Shown piece after piece: positions 1-7,592 of a stretch of 20,385 bases of DNA. Made by a program: the position numbers and the translations under genes. Source of the DNA: DATFGK01 sp046712825 (GTDB taxonomy: Bacteria; Actinomycetota; AC-67); NCBI GenBank assembly GCA_046712825.1, contig JBKKCR010000141.1, positions 1-20,385 of the forward strand, read 5' to 3'. Below the pieces are notes generated by a model. That model was not told where the DNA came from, made no database searches, and was given only the letters and a program-made list of their open reading frames with translations. How positions within the stretch are numbered: position 1 is the stretch's first letter; each line of letters begins with the position of its first letter.

Positions 1-59
1 GTCTTCACAAGGCTCTGACGAACCAGCGTGTGATCCTCGATGATCACAACCCTCGTCAT
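1..59 (-). CDS. Response regulator, N-terminal fragment (cut by window edge)
   Basis: Read on the minus strand from an ATG at 59, the first 19 residues are MTRVVIIEDHTLVRQSLVK. This is the canonical first strand and acidic pair (E9, D10) of a receiver domain, in the form usual for NarL/LuxR-type regulators. A G-rich Shine-Dalgarno-like run (GGGGGG followed by ACGGACG) lies directly before the ATG. The gene begins 19 bases after the stop of the sensor kinase, so the two are very probably co-transcribed and cognate, with the kinase phosphorylating the missing Asp of this receiver. The output domain lies outside the window, so its NarL type is inferred from the partner being a HisKA_3 kinase. 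Confidence 0.85.
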   Translation of the reverse strand, partial: MTRVVIIEDHTLVRQSLVK

Positions 60-78
60 CGTCCGTCCCCCCGTCGTA

Positions 79-2103
79 TCAACGTCGATCGTCGTGCCGA
101 ACCTCGAGCACGACCCGGGTGCCGCTGCCGGGCCTATCGCCGACATCGAGAGTGGCTCCGATAGCCGCGGCTCGCTCGCGCATCGCACTCAACCCTACGC
201 CACCACGGGGTCCGGTGACGCGTTTCGACCGTACCCCTACACCGTCGTCTTCCACGATCAGTCGGACCGACGAGGCGCCCGCTGCGATGGACACTTTCAC
301 GGTCCCGGCGCCGGCATGGCGGAGCGCGTTCGACACCGCCTCCTGCGCAACGCGGAAGATCTCGGCTTCGACGCCCGGTGGGAGACGTACCTCCCCGCGC
401 GCTTCGAAAACGATGTCCGGGCCGCCGAGACCCCTGAGGTCCGACAGGTACGCACGGAGCGAGCCGACGAGCCCTTCGGCAGACACCGACGACCGCAAGC
501 CGAAGATCATCGAGCGGACGTCGCCAGAAGCGCGGTTCACGACTCGCGACAGCCGTTCGACCTCTTGCTTCACTGTCGCGGGAGAAGCGGCGCCGTGACG
601 GGCCATGAACTCGAGCTCGAAACGCAGGTGCGTGAGCGCCTGGGCAACGCCGTCGTGCAGCTCACGCGCCAGCCGCCGGCGCTCCTCGTCGATGGAGATC
701 TCGCGGACACGAGAGAAAAGGCGTGCGTTCTCCACGGCGAGCGCGGTCTCCTGGGTGAGCTGCTGGAGCAGGACGAGGTTGGAGTTGTGCTGCGCGTGAT
801 CGGGACAACCGGCGAGCAGGAGCCCGAGCGCGACGCCGTCGTGGCGCATCGGAGCTACGAGCCAGCAGTCGTTCCCTCCGCCGAGGGCCTGAGCGGTGGG
901 TTCGTCGAGATCACTCGCGGTGATCACCCTCGCGTTCCCGTGCACCATCTCCGCCATGGCGCTCGAGGCGCCGGCCGACGTCGCGGACGGATTCCGGAAG
1001 CCGTACGAACCAACGAGCGCGAGGTTGCCCGCCTCCCAGACGAACATGGCACCCGAGGCGGCCCGCAGCGAGTCGCGGATCTCTTCCAGCGCCGCATCGG
1101 CGACCGTGCCGATCTCGAGTCCTCCCGGCACGGTTCGAGCGATGCGGTAAAGGGAGGAGAGAACGCTGTTCGCTTCGGCGAGGAGGTCCCCAGTCTGTGT
1201 CGCTTGCGTGCGCCACAACCGCGATGCGAATCCGCCGGCCACGCCGGCGAGGGGTGCCAGCAGGAACCACCCGGCCGCCTCCGACGGTCCGAGAAGCGCG
1301 TTGCCGAGATCGCGGATGATGATCGGGGCCGAGGTCGTCGCGATGATGAGACCCGCGATGCCGCCCCAGCGCTCGTTGTGGGTGAGACCGGTCGCGGCGG
1401 CTACCACGAGCGCGAACGGGATGTACGGGCTCGTGTATCCGTCGGTGAACGCAACGAGGACCGCGGCGACCCCGACATCGGCGCCGACCCACACGACGGA
1501 CGGCCGTCGCATAAGCCATCGGGCCGTCACGTAGATGAAGGCGAGCGCGAGGATGGTGGCCCTCGTGCGCGACACGTTGGTGGCGACCGCGACTTCCAGA
1601 ACGGCTGCGATCGCGATCGCCCCGACCCGCGCCGGACCGATCCACCCGCGTGCGCGGGCGAGCTTGAGGCCGGGCAGGCCCGGCGCCGCCTCGGGGTCGC
1701 CCATCCCCAGCGCCATGCGGACCGCGCGGTGGAGATCGGTCGGGACGAAGGGCCGGGCGAGGATCCCATCGACCGCGGAGTGGATCGTCGTGCGTGCCGC
1801 CCGGGCGCCGTCCACCACGGCAAGAACCTTGGGGGGCGCCTCGCCGGCGAGAAGCTCCGACATCGTGAGGCTCGAGCCCTCGACGCCGGCGATCACGAGC
1901 GAGGGTCGCATCGCGAGGATCGCATCGGCGTCCGCGGAAGGATCTGCCTCGATGACGTCCGCCTCGGGGAAGTTCAGCCGCAGCAGGAAGCCCAGATACG
2001 GGTCGGGCTCGGCCAGCACGATGCGCGGCCCACCGCGGGCGGAAGTCGTCTTCCGCGCGGCGTCCGAGCGGCGGCGTTCCAGGCGTGGTGGTAGGACCTT
2101 CAA
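79..2103 (-). CDS. Membrane sensor histidine kinase, NarL/DesK type (HisKA_3), with degenerate receiver, 6 TM and GAF domains
   Basis: Predicted 674-residue sensor kinase. Residues 26-132 resemble a receiver domain but lack the phospho-acceptor: the expected Asp is Gly73 and the usual Lys of the KPF motif is Arg117. Residues about 154-297 hold six hydrophobic segments. Residues about 320-465 look like a GAF domain. The HisKA_3 box follows (RRRLARELHDGVAQAL, His483), then an HATPase domain with N box (QEAVSNALRHA), VEDDGVGV and a glycine-rich GVGLSAMRERA stretch. The start is TTG, chosen because GGGAGAGG precedes it closely and the receiver-like fold begins soon after; a later start would cut the fold. 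It should autophosphorylate His483 and pass phosphate to the regulator encoded immediately downstream. The stimulus is unknown; GAF or membrane domain could sense it. Confidence 0.93.
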   Translation of the reverse strand: MKVLPPRLERRRSDAARKTTSARGGPRIVLAEPDPYLGFLLRLNFPEADVIEADPSADADAILAMRPSLVIAGVEGSSLTMSELLAGEAPPKVLAVVDGARAARTTIHSAVDGILARPFVPTDLHRAVRMALGMGDPEAAPGLPGLKLARARGWIGPARVGAIAIAAVLEVAVATNVSRTRATILALAFIYVTARWLMRRPSVVWVGADVGVAAVLVAFTDGYTSPYIPFALVVAAATGLTHNERWGGIAGLIIATTSAPIIIRDLGNALLGPSEAAGWFLLAPLAGVAGGFASRLWRTQATQTGDLLAEANSVLSSLYRIARTVPGGLEIGTVADAALEEIRDSLRAASGAMFVWEAGNLALVGSYGFRNPSATSAGASSAMAEMVHGNARVITASDLDEPTAQALGGGNDCWLVAPMRHDGVALGLLLAGCPDHAQHNSNLVLLQQLTQETALAVENARLFSRVREISIDEERRRLARELHDGVAQALTHLRFELEFMARHGAASPATVKQEVERLSRVVNRASGDVRSMIFGLRSSVSAEGLVGSLRAYLSDLRGLGGPDIVFEARGEVRLPPGVEAEIFRVAQEAVSNALRHAGAGTVKVSIAAGASSVRLIVEDDGVGVRSKRVTGPRGGVGLSAMRERAAAIGATLDVGDRPGSGTRVVLEVRHDDRR

Positions 2104-2295
2104 TCCTCTCCCTTCTGTGCTGCAAGCGAGAAAAGTGTCTCGATGGAGTATCTCGGCACCTTGAAGGTCACTCTTACCCCTATCGAAGCCCCCGGCAAGC
2201 AGACTCCTGCCTGCGACGATAGCGCGGCCGGGCCGCCGCGCCCACTCTCCGTGGTAATGGGAGCGGCACCGGCGACCGGGCGTCCGAGGCGCCGG

Positions 2296-3183
2296 CTAAG
2301 GGCCGAAGGTCGCGACGAGCAGGTCGGGACGGTCGGAGATGATCCCGTCGACGCCGATCGCCGCGAGTTGCTCCATCCGAGCCACGTCGTCCACGGTCCA
2401 AACCACGACCTTGCGCCCGAGCAGATGCGCCACGGTCACCACCGGGCCGATCAGGTCGATGGTGTCTTGGTCCGGCGCGCTGTATTCGTAACCGCGGAGC
2501 GTCGCGAAAACGATGTTCGCGGTCAGCGTGAAGCCCAGCGGCACCGGCGTGACGAGCCCGGCAAGATGGTTGACGGTCGAGGATGACGTGAGGAGAAGCG
2601 TCGCGATCGTCGGTGCCTTGCGCTCGAGCCGGTCGAGACAGAGCGGCCAGAACGACTGGACGATCACGTTCTGCACGGGGAACCCCGCGGCGGTCACCGA
2701 CGCCCGCAGCGCATCCGCGAGCTCCTCGCAGTCCACGTCGAATCCGGGTTCTCCTGGGATGTCCTTGATCTCGATGACGAGACGCCATCCGGCCGTGCGT
2801 CCCTCGGCCAGCACCTGAGCGAGGGTTGGGACCGGATCGAAGACGAGAGGATCCGGATCGGCGTCGCATTGCGTGACGACGGCTGCGGTCTGCTGAACCA
2901 CGGCGCCGGTGCAGTCCGTGGTCCGGTCTAACGTCGCGTCGTGGATCACGACGAGGACCTTGTCCGAGGTGAACTGCGTGTCGAGCTCGATCCATCCCGG
3001 AACGGCCGCGGCCGAGAAGAGCGCGTGGGCGTTGCGGAACGCGCCCATCGTGTTCTCCGGCCAGAGGCCGGCGCCTCCGCGGTGCGCGATCAGCATCGGC
3101 GCGTTCGCCGCGCCGGCGGGGAAGGTCGCGAGCGCGAGGATCCCGGCCGCGAGGCCGAGCGCTAGAGCTCTCCGGAACCGCAT
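2296..3183 (-). CDS. Secreted glycerophosphodiester phosphodiesterase (GDPD family)
   Basis: A 295-residue protein with a signal peptide (MRFRR, then a hydrophobic core, probable cleavage near AGA-AN at residues 24-27). The GDPD TIM-barrel motifs are all present: HRGG (H34, R35), PENT (E43, N44), the metal pair in IELDTQ (E66, D68), HDATLDRTT (H81), IEIKD, and a C-terminal WTVDD and GVDGIISDRPDLL. The family hydrolyses glycerophosphodiesters to glycerol-3-phosphate plus an alcohol; an exported form fits scavenging of phospholipid head groups or teichoic-acid-like polymers. Start choice: ATG 3183 gives a standard signal peptide. GTG at 3207 has an AGGA-like box and is a real alternative; a TTG at 3249 would run over the divergent neighbour. 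The gene is divergent from the oxidoreductase at 3233. Confidence 0.92.
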   Translation of the reverse strand: MRFRRALALGLAAGILALATFPAGAANAPMLIAHRGGAGLWPENTMGAFRNAHALFSAAAVPGWIELDTQFTSDKVLVVIHDATLDRTTDCTGAVVQQTAAVVTQCDADPDPLVFDPVPTLAQVLAEGRTAGWRLVIEIKDIPGEPGFDVDCEELADALRASVTAAGFPVQNVIVQSFWPLCLDRLERKAPTIATLLLTSSSTVNHLAGLVTPVPLGFTLTANIVFATLRGYEYSAPDQDTIDLIGPVVTVAHLLGRKVVVWTVDDVARMEQLAAIGVDGIISDRPDLLVATFGP

Positions 3184-3218
3184 GGGTCCGAGACTTCGAC
3201 GTCGCACGACAGCTTTCC

Positions 3219-3224
3219 TATCAT
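3219..3224 (+). promoter_or_regulatory. Candidate -10 box (TATCAT), leaderless start of the oxidoreductase gene
   Basis: TATCAT ends 8 bases before the GTG at 3233, placing the transcript start at or next to the start codon. No Shine-Dalgarno sequence is seen. No convincing -35 box is visible. Confidence 0.4.
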
Positions 3225-3232
3225 TGGCGTCC

Positions 3233-4054
3233 GTGCTCTTGTCGGCCAAGCTCGCGCCGTGCTTCGAGTATCCGGTGCTCGAGGAGTTCTGGCGCGCCTC
3301 AGATGAGCTCGGCTTCCACGCGATCTGGAACTACGACCATTTCTACGGCTTGGTCGATCCGAGCGGTTTCACCTACGAGGGGTGGACCACTCTCGCGGCG
3401 ATGGCCACGCGGACCGAGCGCGCCCGGATCGGCTGCATGGTCACCGGCGTCACCTACCGGCATCCGTCCGTCCTCGCCAACATGGCGGTGACCGTGGACC
3501 ACATCTCCGGCGGACGGCTCGAGTTCGGGATCGGCGCCGCATGGCACGAGCCCGAGCACCGCGGATACGGGATGGAGTTCCCGAGCGCCGGTACCCGGGT
3601 CGCGATGCTCGACGAGGCGCTCGATGTGATCAAGCTTCTTTGGACGCAGGAATCGCCTTCCTACGAGGGTCGCTTCTACCGGCTGACCGAGGCGCAGTGC
3701 GTTCCGAAACCGCTTCAGAAGCCGCACCCGCCGATCGTGGTCGGCGGCTCGCAGCCCAAGATGTTGCGCCTCATCGCGAAGCACGCGGACGAGTGGAACA
3801 CGCCTGCGCAAGGTCCCGAAGCATGGGCGACGCAGAGCGCCACGATCGACGAGGAGTGCCGAAAGATCGGGAGGGATCCCAAAGCGATCCGCCGGTCGGT
3901 GCAGGTCTTCCTACACCCGCAGCAGGAAGGGCAGATCGAGTCGCTCCTCGACTCGCTGCCGGGCTACGCGGATGCCGGCTGCGAGCATGTGGTGCTCTCC
4001 TTCTATCACCCGCCGACCCGCGCCCAGCTCGATCGCTGCGCAGCGCTCGGGTGA
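3233..4054 (+). CDS. LLM-class (luciferase-like) F420-dependent oxidoreductase
   Basis: A 273-residue luciferase-like TIM-barrel protein. Recognisable stretches are the ELGFHAIWNYDHF start of the barrel, TGVTYRHPSVLANM, LDVISGGR-like DHISGGRLEFGIGAAW, EHRGYGMEFP, and KPLQKPHPPIVVGG before an HADEWNT segment. These match the family of probable F420-dependent oxidoreductases (TIGR03560-like). Such enzymes use F420H2 or FMNH2 to reduce diverse substrates; the substrate cannot be read here. The open frame continues upstream, but that part is antisense to the GDPD gene. GTG 3233 is chosen because TATCAT lies 8 bases before it; TTG 3239 and TTG 3224 remain possible. The N-terminus is somewhat short for the family. 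Its stop overlaps the next start (GTGA at 4051-4054), so the two are coupled. Confidence 0.88.
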   Translation: MLLSAKLAPCFEYPVLEEFWRASDELGFHAIWNYDHFYGLVDPSGFTYEGWTTLAAMATRTERARIGCMVTGVTYRHPSVLANMAVTVDHISGGRLEFGIGAAWHEPEHRGYGMEFPSAGTRVAMLDEALDVIKLLWTQESPSYEGRFYRLTEAQCVPKPLQKPHPPIVVGGSQPKMLRLIAKHADEWNTPAQGPEAWATQSATIDEECRKIGRDPKAIRRSVQVFLHPQQEGQIESLLDSLPGYADAGCEHVVLSFYHPPTRAQLDRCAALG

Positions 4055-4506
4055 AGATCCGCTCCAGTTCCGGCGTCGCGCCGGCGGACCGCGTCGAGGG
4101 TTGGGTCGCCGGATTCCCCGAGGCCGCAGGCTACGAGGTCGTGGTGCGGCCGCTTCGATATCGATCGCGTCCCCACCTGGCCGCCTACACGGAGTTCGAC
4201 GAGCGTCGCATCACGCTGCAGATCCCGGAGCCGTTCCTGCCCTTCGGCGAGATCGTGCAGTACGGGGCCCAACGACTTCCCGGCAAGGGCATGCGGTTCG
4301 TGTGGCTCTCCGAGGGTCTCACCTTCCGCACGCCGCGGGAGGTCGTTCGCTTCCTCTACTGCCACGAGTGGTACCACTGGTACCTCAAGGAGTTGCTCGG
4401 CCGGCGAAGCTCCGCCGAGACGGCGTGCGACCGTTTCGCGCTGAGGAACTTCCGTCGTCGCAGCGTCACGCTGGCCGACGCGCAGGCCGCTCTCAACCGG
4501 CGGTAG
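4051..4506 (+). CDS. Uncharacterised small zincin-like protein (HExxH motif)
   Basis: A 151-residue protein that I cannot assign to a named family. It carries HEWYHWYL (H105, E106, H109), an HExxH zinc-protease motif. Fourteen residues after H109 comes AETACDRFALRNF with E123 and D127, similar in shape to the third-ligand helix (E..A..FA) of ImmA/IrrE-type and related gluzincins. The upstream part (residues 28-95) is strand-rich with no signal peptide or membrane segment, so it should be cytoplasmic. The GTG start overlaps the stop of the oxidoreductase by 4 bases and the frame is kept through good coding sequence, so it is a real, translationally coupled gene. Protease activity is inferred only from the motif; a non-proteolytic metal-binding role is possible. 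Confidence 0.85.
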   Translation: MKIRSSSGVAPADRVEGWVAGFPEAAGYEVVVRPLRYRSRPHLAAYTEFDERRITLQIPEPFLPFGEIVQYGAQRLPGKGMRFVWLSEGLTFRTPREVVRFLYCHEWYHWYLKELLGRRSSAETACDRFALRNFRRRSVTLADAQAALNRR

Positions 4507-4509
4507 ACT
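4504..4509 (+). promoter_or_regulatory. Candidate -10 box (TAGACT) for the FIST gene
   Basis: TAGACT overlaps the TAG stop of the preceding gene and ends 7 bases before the ATG at 4517, the spacing expected for a leaderless mRNA. The FIST gene has no Shine-Dalgarno sequence. It may therefore be read both from its own start and by readthrough. Confidence 0.4.
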
Positions 4510-4516
4510 CGGCCGC

Positions 4517-5671
4517 ATGAGCCGTCTCGCGATCGGGGCGGGCCTCGCGACCGATCCCGATCCCCAACGCGCCGTCGAGGAAGCGTGCGCCGAGGCGATC
4601 GCCGGCCTCGACGGCGGTTCTTGCGACCTCGCCTTCCTTTTCGTCTCGCCGCATCACGTTGCGCGCATCGCCGATGCGGTCGCCGCCGCGCACACGGCTC
4701 TGCAGCCTGGGACGCTCCTCGGATGCAACGGCATGTGGGTCGTCGGAGGCTCCCGAGAGATCGAGGACGCGCCGGCCGTCGCGGTGTGGGCGGCGCATCT
4801 CCCCGAAACGCAGGTCGTCCCGTTCGGGCTCGAGTACGCCGAGACGCCCGACGGGGGGACGTTCCTGGGCTGGCCCGACGCGATCCCCAACGGCGCGACC
4901 GCGCTCGCGCTCGCCGATCCGTTCACGTTCCCGGCCGACGACTGGCTCGCGCGGCTGGCCGACACGCACCCCGGACTGGAGCTGATCGGCGGCCTCGCAT
5001 CCGGCGGGCGTGCCCCCGGTCAGCACCGGCTGATCATGAACACGGAGGTGCGGAACGGAGGCTGCGTCGGCGCGTTGATCGCCGGTCGAGTCAAGGTTCG
5101 GTCGCTCGTCTCGCAGGGCTGCAAGCCGGTCGGGCAACCGTACGCGGTCACCGGCGCCGAGCGGAACGTGCTCATCTCGCTCGGCGGTCAGACGCCCTTG
5201 GATCGGATACGGGAGACGTACGCGGAGGCCGATGCCTCCGTTCGCGAAGCGATGCAGCTGGGGCTTCACGTCGGACGCGTCGTCGACGAGTACAAGACGG
5301 AGTTCCGGCGCGGCGATTTCCTCATCCGCAACGTCCTCGGAGCCGACGAGCAGTCGGGAGCCGTCGCCGTGGGCGACCTCGTAAACATCGGCGAGACGGT
5401 GCAGTTCCATGTGCGCGACGCGGCCAGCGCGGACGAGGATCTCCGCACGATGGTCGGTGCGGTCGATCGTCCGGCGGGCGCGCTGCTGTTCACCTGCAAC
5501 GGGCGCGGCACCCGGCTCTTCGGTGTTCCCGACCACGACGCGGGCATCGTGACCGGCGCGTTCGCGTCCCCGCTGGCCGGGTTCTTCTGCAACGGTGAGC
5601 TCGGCCCGGTCGGGGGCCGCAACTTCCTCCACGGCTTCACCGCGAGCCTGGCGCTCTTCTACGACTCCTGA
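4517..5671 (+). CDS. FIST domain sensor protein (FIST_N + FIST_C)
   Basis: A 384-residue protein made entirely of the FIST N and C domains. The N half runs to about residue 220 and includes DLAFLFVSPHH, LLGCNGMWVVGGSREIED and LELIGGLASGG. The C half has a typical RNVLGADEQSGAVAVGD segment, LLFTCNGRGTRLFG, and the closing stretch AGFFCNGELGPVGGRNFLHGFTASLALF. FIST is a proposed small-ligand sensory domain, often joined to or next to signalling enzymes; here it stands alone with no transmitter domain. No signal peptide or membrane helix is evident, so it should be cytosolic. It starts 10 bases after the zincin-like gene and ends 17 bases before the phosphomutase-like gene, which suggests a shared pathway. 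The ligand is not inferable. Confidence 0.93.
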   Translation: MSRLAIGAGLATDPDPQRAVEEACAEAIAGLDGGSCDLAFLFVSPHHVARIADAVAAAHTALQPGTLLGCNGMWVVGGSREIEDAPAVAVWAAHLPETQVVPFGLEYAETPDGGTFLGWPDAIPNGATALALADPFTFPADDWLARLADTHPGLELIGGLASGGRAPGQHRLIMNTEVRNGGCVGALIAGRVKVRSLVSQGCKPVGQPYAVTGAERNVLISLGGQTPLDRIRETYAEADASVREAMQLGLHVGRVVDEYKTEFRRGDFLIRNVLGADEQSGAVAVGDLVNIGETVQFHVRDAASADEDLRTMVGAVDRPAGALLFTCNGRGTRLFGVPDHDAGIVTGAFASPLAGFFCNGELGPVGGRNFLHGFTASLALFYDS

Positions 5672-5676
5672 CGGGA

Positions 5677-5682
5677 TACGCT
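5677..5682 (+). promoter_or_regulatory. Candidate -10 box (TACGCT) for the phosphomutase-like gene
   Basis: TACGCT lies in the 17-base gap between the FIST stop and the ATG at 5689 and ends 6 bases before that ATG. The spacing fits leaderless transcription, and no Shine-Dalgarno box is present. Confidence 0.35.
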
Positions 5683-5688
5683 TTCCGG

Positions 5689-6330
5689 ATGCTTCTCTTC
5701 CTGATACGCCACGGCCTCACCGCGCACACCAACGAGCGCCTCAGCGGATGGTTGCCCGGCATCTCGCTCACCGAGGAAGGCCGCAAGCAAGCCGCGGGTG
5801 TCGCCGAACGCATGCGCCCGGTGTCCCTCGACGCGATCTATGCCAGCCCGTTGGAGCGCACCCTCGAGACCGCGCAACCGCTCGCCAAATCGAAGAAGTT
5901 GCGGGTCCGCGTGCGGGACGGCATCGGAGAGGTTCGCTACGGGGACTGGGAAGGCAAGCGTCTGCGCACGCTCGCGAAGACCAAACTGTGGCGTCAGGTC
6001 ATGTCCAGCCCGAGCCGCGCACGTTTCCCCGGGGGCGAGACGATCGCCGAAACCCAAGCGCGCGCCGTCGCCGCGGTCGAAGTCATGCGCGAGGCGCATC
6101 CGGGCGAGTCGGTGGCGGTCGTCACCCATGCCGACGTGATCCGCGTGCTCGTTGCGTACTACGGGGGCATCCATCTGGATCTGTACCAGCGTTTGGTGAT
6201 CTCGCCCGTCTCGATCTCGATCCTTTGGGTCGGCGAGGGCACGCCGCGCGTGCTCGCGGTGAACGACACCGGCACGCTCGACGGCTATGCCGCCGCTCCT
6301 CGCAAGCCCGTTAAGGGGAAGAAGGCGTGA
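5689..6330 (+). CDS. Histidine phosphatase/phosphomutase-like protein, MSMEG_4193 family
   Basis: A 213-residue member of the phosphoglycerate mutase superfamily. The RHG triad (R7, H8, G9; H8 is the phospho-acceptor), SPLERTLETA (R57), the acid residue in GEVRYGDWEGK (E81) and VTHADV (H147) form the complete catalytic set. Length and features fit the MSMEG_4193 subgroup (TIGR03848), which in Actinobacteria forms a conserved trio with a DUF3090 protein and a PI-kinase-like protein. Both partners follow directly here. The physiological substrate is unknown. A role acting on a phosphorylated product of the third gene has been suggested from context. The last codons are basic (PRKPVKGKKA), and the stop overlaps the next GTG by 4 bases. 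Confidence 0.93.
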   Translation: MLLFLIRHGLTAHTNERLSGWLPGISLTEEGRKQAAGVAERMRPVSLDAIYASPLERTLETAQPLAKSKKLRVRVRDGIGEVRYGDWEGKRLRTLAKTKLWRQVMSSPSRARFPGGETIAETQARAVAAVEVMREAHPGESVAVVTHADVIRVLVAYYGGIHLDLYQRLVISPVSISILWVGEGTPRVLAVNDTGTLDGYAAAPRKPVKGKKA

Positions 6331-6866
6331 GCGGCTCGTTCGAGCTCGACCCGGTGCAGCGGATCACCGCCGGCGCGGTCGGGGAGCCGGGCGCGAGGAT
6401 CTTCTATCTGCAAGCTCGGTCCGGCGACCAGCTGGTGACGTTGCTGGCCGAGAAGGAGCAGATCCGTGCGCTGGCGACGTCGATCGAGCAGATGCTCGCG
6501 GCGCTCCCCGAAACGGAAGAGGAGCTCCCGTTGCCCGCCGAGCCCGCCGACCTGGCGCTCGAGGAGCCGCTCGTGCCCGAGTGGCGGGTCGGACCGATGG
6601 CATTGCACTACGACGCGGATCGCGACTTCATCGTCGTGATCGCGAGTGAGCTGATCGACGATGAGGAGGACACGCGTGATCCGTCGGTCGCGCGATTCGC
6701 CGCAACCCGCGCGCAGGCGCAAGCGCTTGCCGAGCAAGCCGAGGCGGTTGTCGAGGCCGGCCGGCCGCGATGCCGTTTCTGCGGATTCCCGTTGGATGCT
6801 TCCGGGCACACATGTCCCGCTATGAACGGCCATCGCGAGACCGGCGCCTCGGCCGATGGCGACTGA
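6327..6866 (+). CDS. DUF3090 family protein with zinc-ribbon-like C-terminus
   Basis: A 179-residue protein matching the second member of the actinobacterial trio (DUF3090, TIGR03847). Characteristic features are an N-terminal ARIFYLQARSGDQLVTLLAEKEQ segment, an acidic linker around residues 61-82, a central FIVVIASEL strand, an Ala-rich helix (residues 125-143), and a C-terminal metal-site candidate CRFCGFP..GHTCP...GH (C149, C152, H161, C163, H169). No biochemical function is known to me. The GTG start overlaps the phosphomutase stop by 4 bases and has a purine-rich ribosome site (AAGGGGAAGAAGG); its end overlaps the third trio gene by 11 bases. This tight packing argues for co-translation in fixed stoichiometry. 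Confidence 0.92.
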   Translation: MSGSFELDPVQRITAGAVGEPGARIFYLQARSGDQLVTLLAEKEQIRALATSIEQMLAALPETEEELPLPAEPADLALEEPLVPEWRVGPMALHYDADRDFIVVIASELIDDEEDTRDPSVARFAATRAQAQALAEQAEAVVEAGRPRCRFCGFPLDASGHTCPAMNGHRETGASADGD

Positions 6867-7584
6867 AGTATCCGGCGAGCGGGTCACGACGCTTCTGTCC
6901 GAGGGCGACCTGACGCCGGTCGGGCTCCTCCCCGGCGCATCGAACGACACGTTCCTCGCAACGGTTTCCGACGGCGATCTGGAAACGTACGCGGTATACA
7001 AACCTCGTCGCGGCGAGGCGCCGCTGTGGGACTTCCCCGACGGGACGTTGTACCTGCGCGAGATGGCGGCGTTCGTGATCAGCCAAGCTCTCGGTTGGGG
7101 CCTTGTACCGCCGACGGTGATCCGCGACGGGACGCTCGGCATCGGGATGGTGCAGCTGTTCGTCGACCACGATCCCTCCGAGCACTACCTCACGCTTGCG
7201 GCCGCTTATCCGGATCTTTTCCGGCGCGTCGCCGCATTCGACGTGGTGATCAACAACGCCGATCGGAAGTCGGGTCATTGTTTGTTGCAGCGCGGGGAGG
7301 AGAGGATCTGGGTCGTGGATCATGGGGTCGCTTTCCACACGAGCCCCAAGCTCCGTACCGTCATCTGGGACTTCGCGGGGGAGCGCGTGCCGTCGGACGT
7401 GCTCGCCGACCTTCGACGGCTCGGCGGTGACCTCTCCGGCGCGGGACCATTTCCCGAGCAACTGCGAACCTTGCTCGAGGACGAGGAAGTGAACGCGATG
7501 TCTGCCCGGATCGAAGCGCTGACGCGGACGGCGACCTACCCTGAACCCGGGCCCGGCCGGCCGTACCCGTGGCCACCGATCTGA
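6856..7584 (+). CDS. PI3/4-kinase-like protein, SCO1664 family
   Basis: A 242-residue protein of the SCO1664 family (TIGR03843), described as distantly related to phosphatidylinositol 3-/4-kinases. Kinase-like elements can be picked out: YAVYKPRRGE with Lys49 as probable ATP-binding lysine, REMAAF (E69), the catalytic-loop-like FDVVINNADRKSGHCLL (N133, N134, D136, R137), and VVDHGVAF (D155) in the place of the metal-binding DFG. The substrate is unknown, and protein or small-molecule phosphorylation or even AMP transfer remain open. It overlaps the DUF3090 gene by 11 bases and is the third trio member. A strong ribosome site is lacking, in keeping with translational coupling. Confidence 0.92.
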   Translation: MATEVSGERVTTLLSEGDLTPVGLLPGASNDTFLATVSDGDLETYAVYKPRRGEAPLWDFPDGTLYLREMAAFVISQALGWGLVPPTVIRDGTLGIGMVQLFVDHDPSEHYLTLAAAYPDLFRRVAAFDVVINNADRKSGHCLLQRGEERIWVVDHGVAFHTSPKLRTVIWDFAGERVPSDVLADLRRLGGDLSGAGPFPEQLRTLLEDEEVNAMSARIEALTRTATYPEPGPGRPYPWPPI

Positions 7585-7592
7585 GGATGGCG

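Noticed and set aside
40..2094. 684-codon open frame on the plus strand opposite the sensor kinase
   Set aside because: It is low-complexity Arg/Gly/Asp-rich, has no family motif and is the antisense shadow of a kinase whose motifs are clear.
2104..2295. Riboswitch or small RNA in the largest gap
   Set aside because: Only short GC-rich dyads (such as GCGGC/GCCGC near 2225-2240) are present, with no recognisable RNA motif and no T-run.
2909..3232. N-terminal extension of the F420-type oxidoreductase
   Set aside because: The added residues lie opposite the signal peptide and catalytic part of the GDPD gene and are not luciferase-like.
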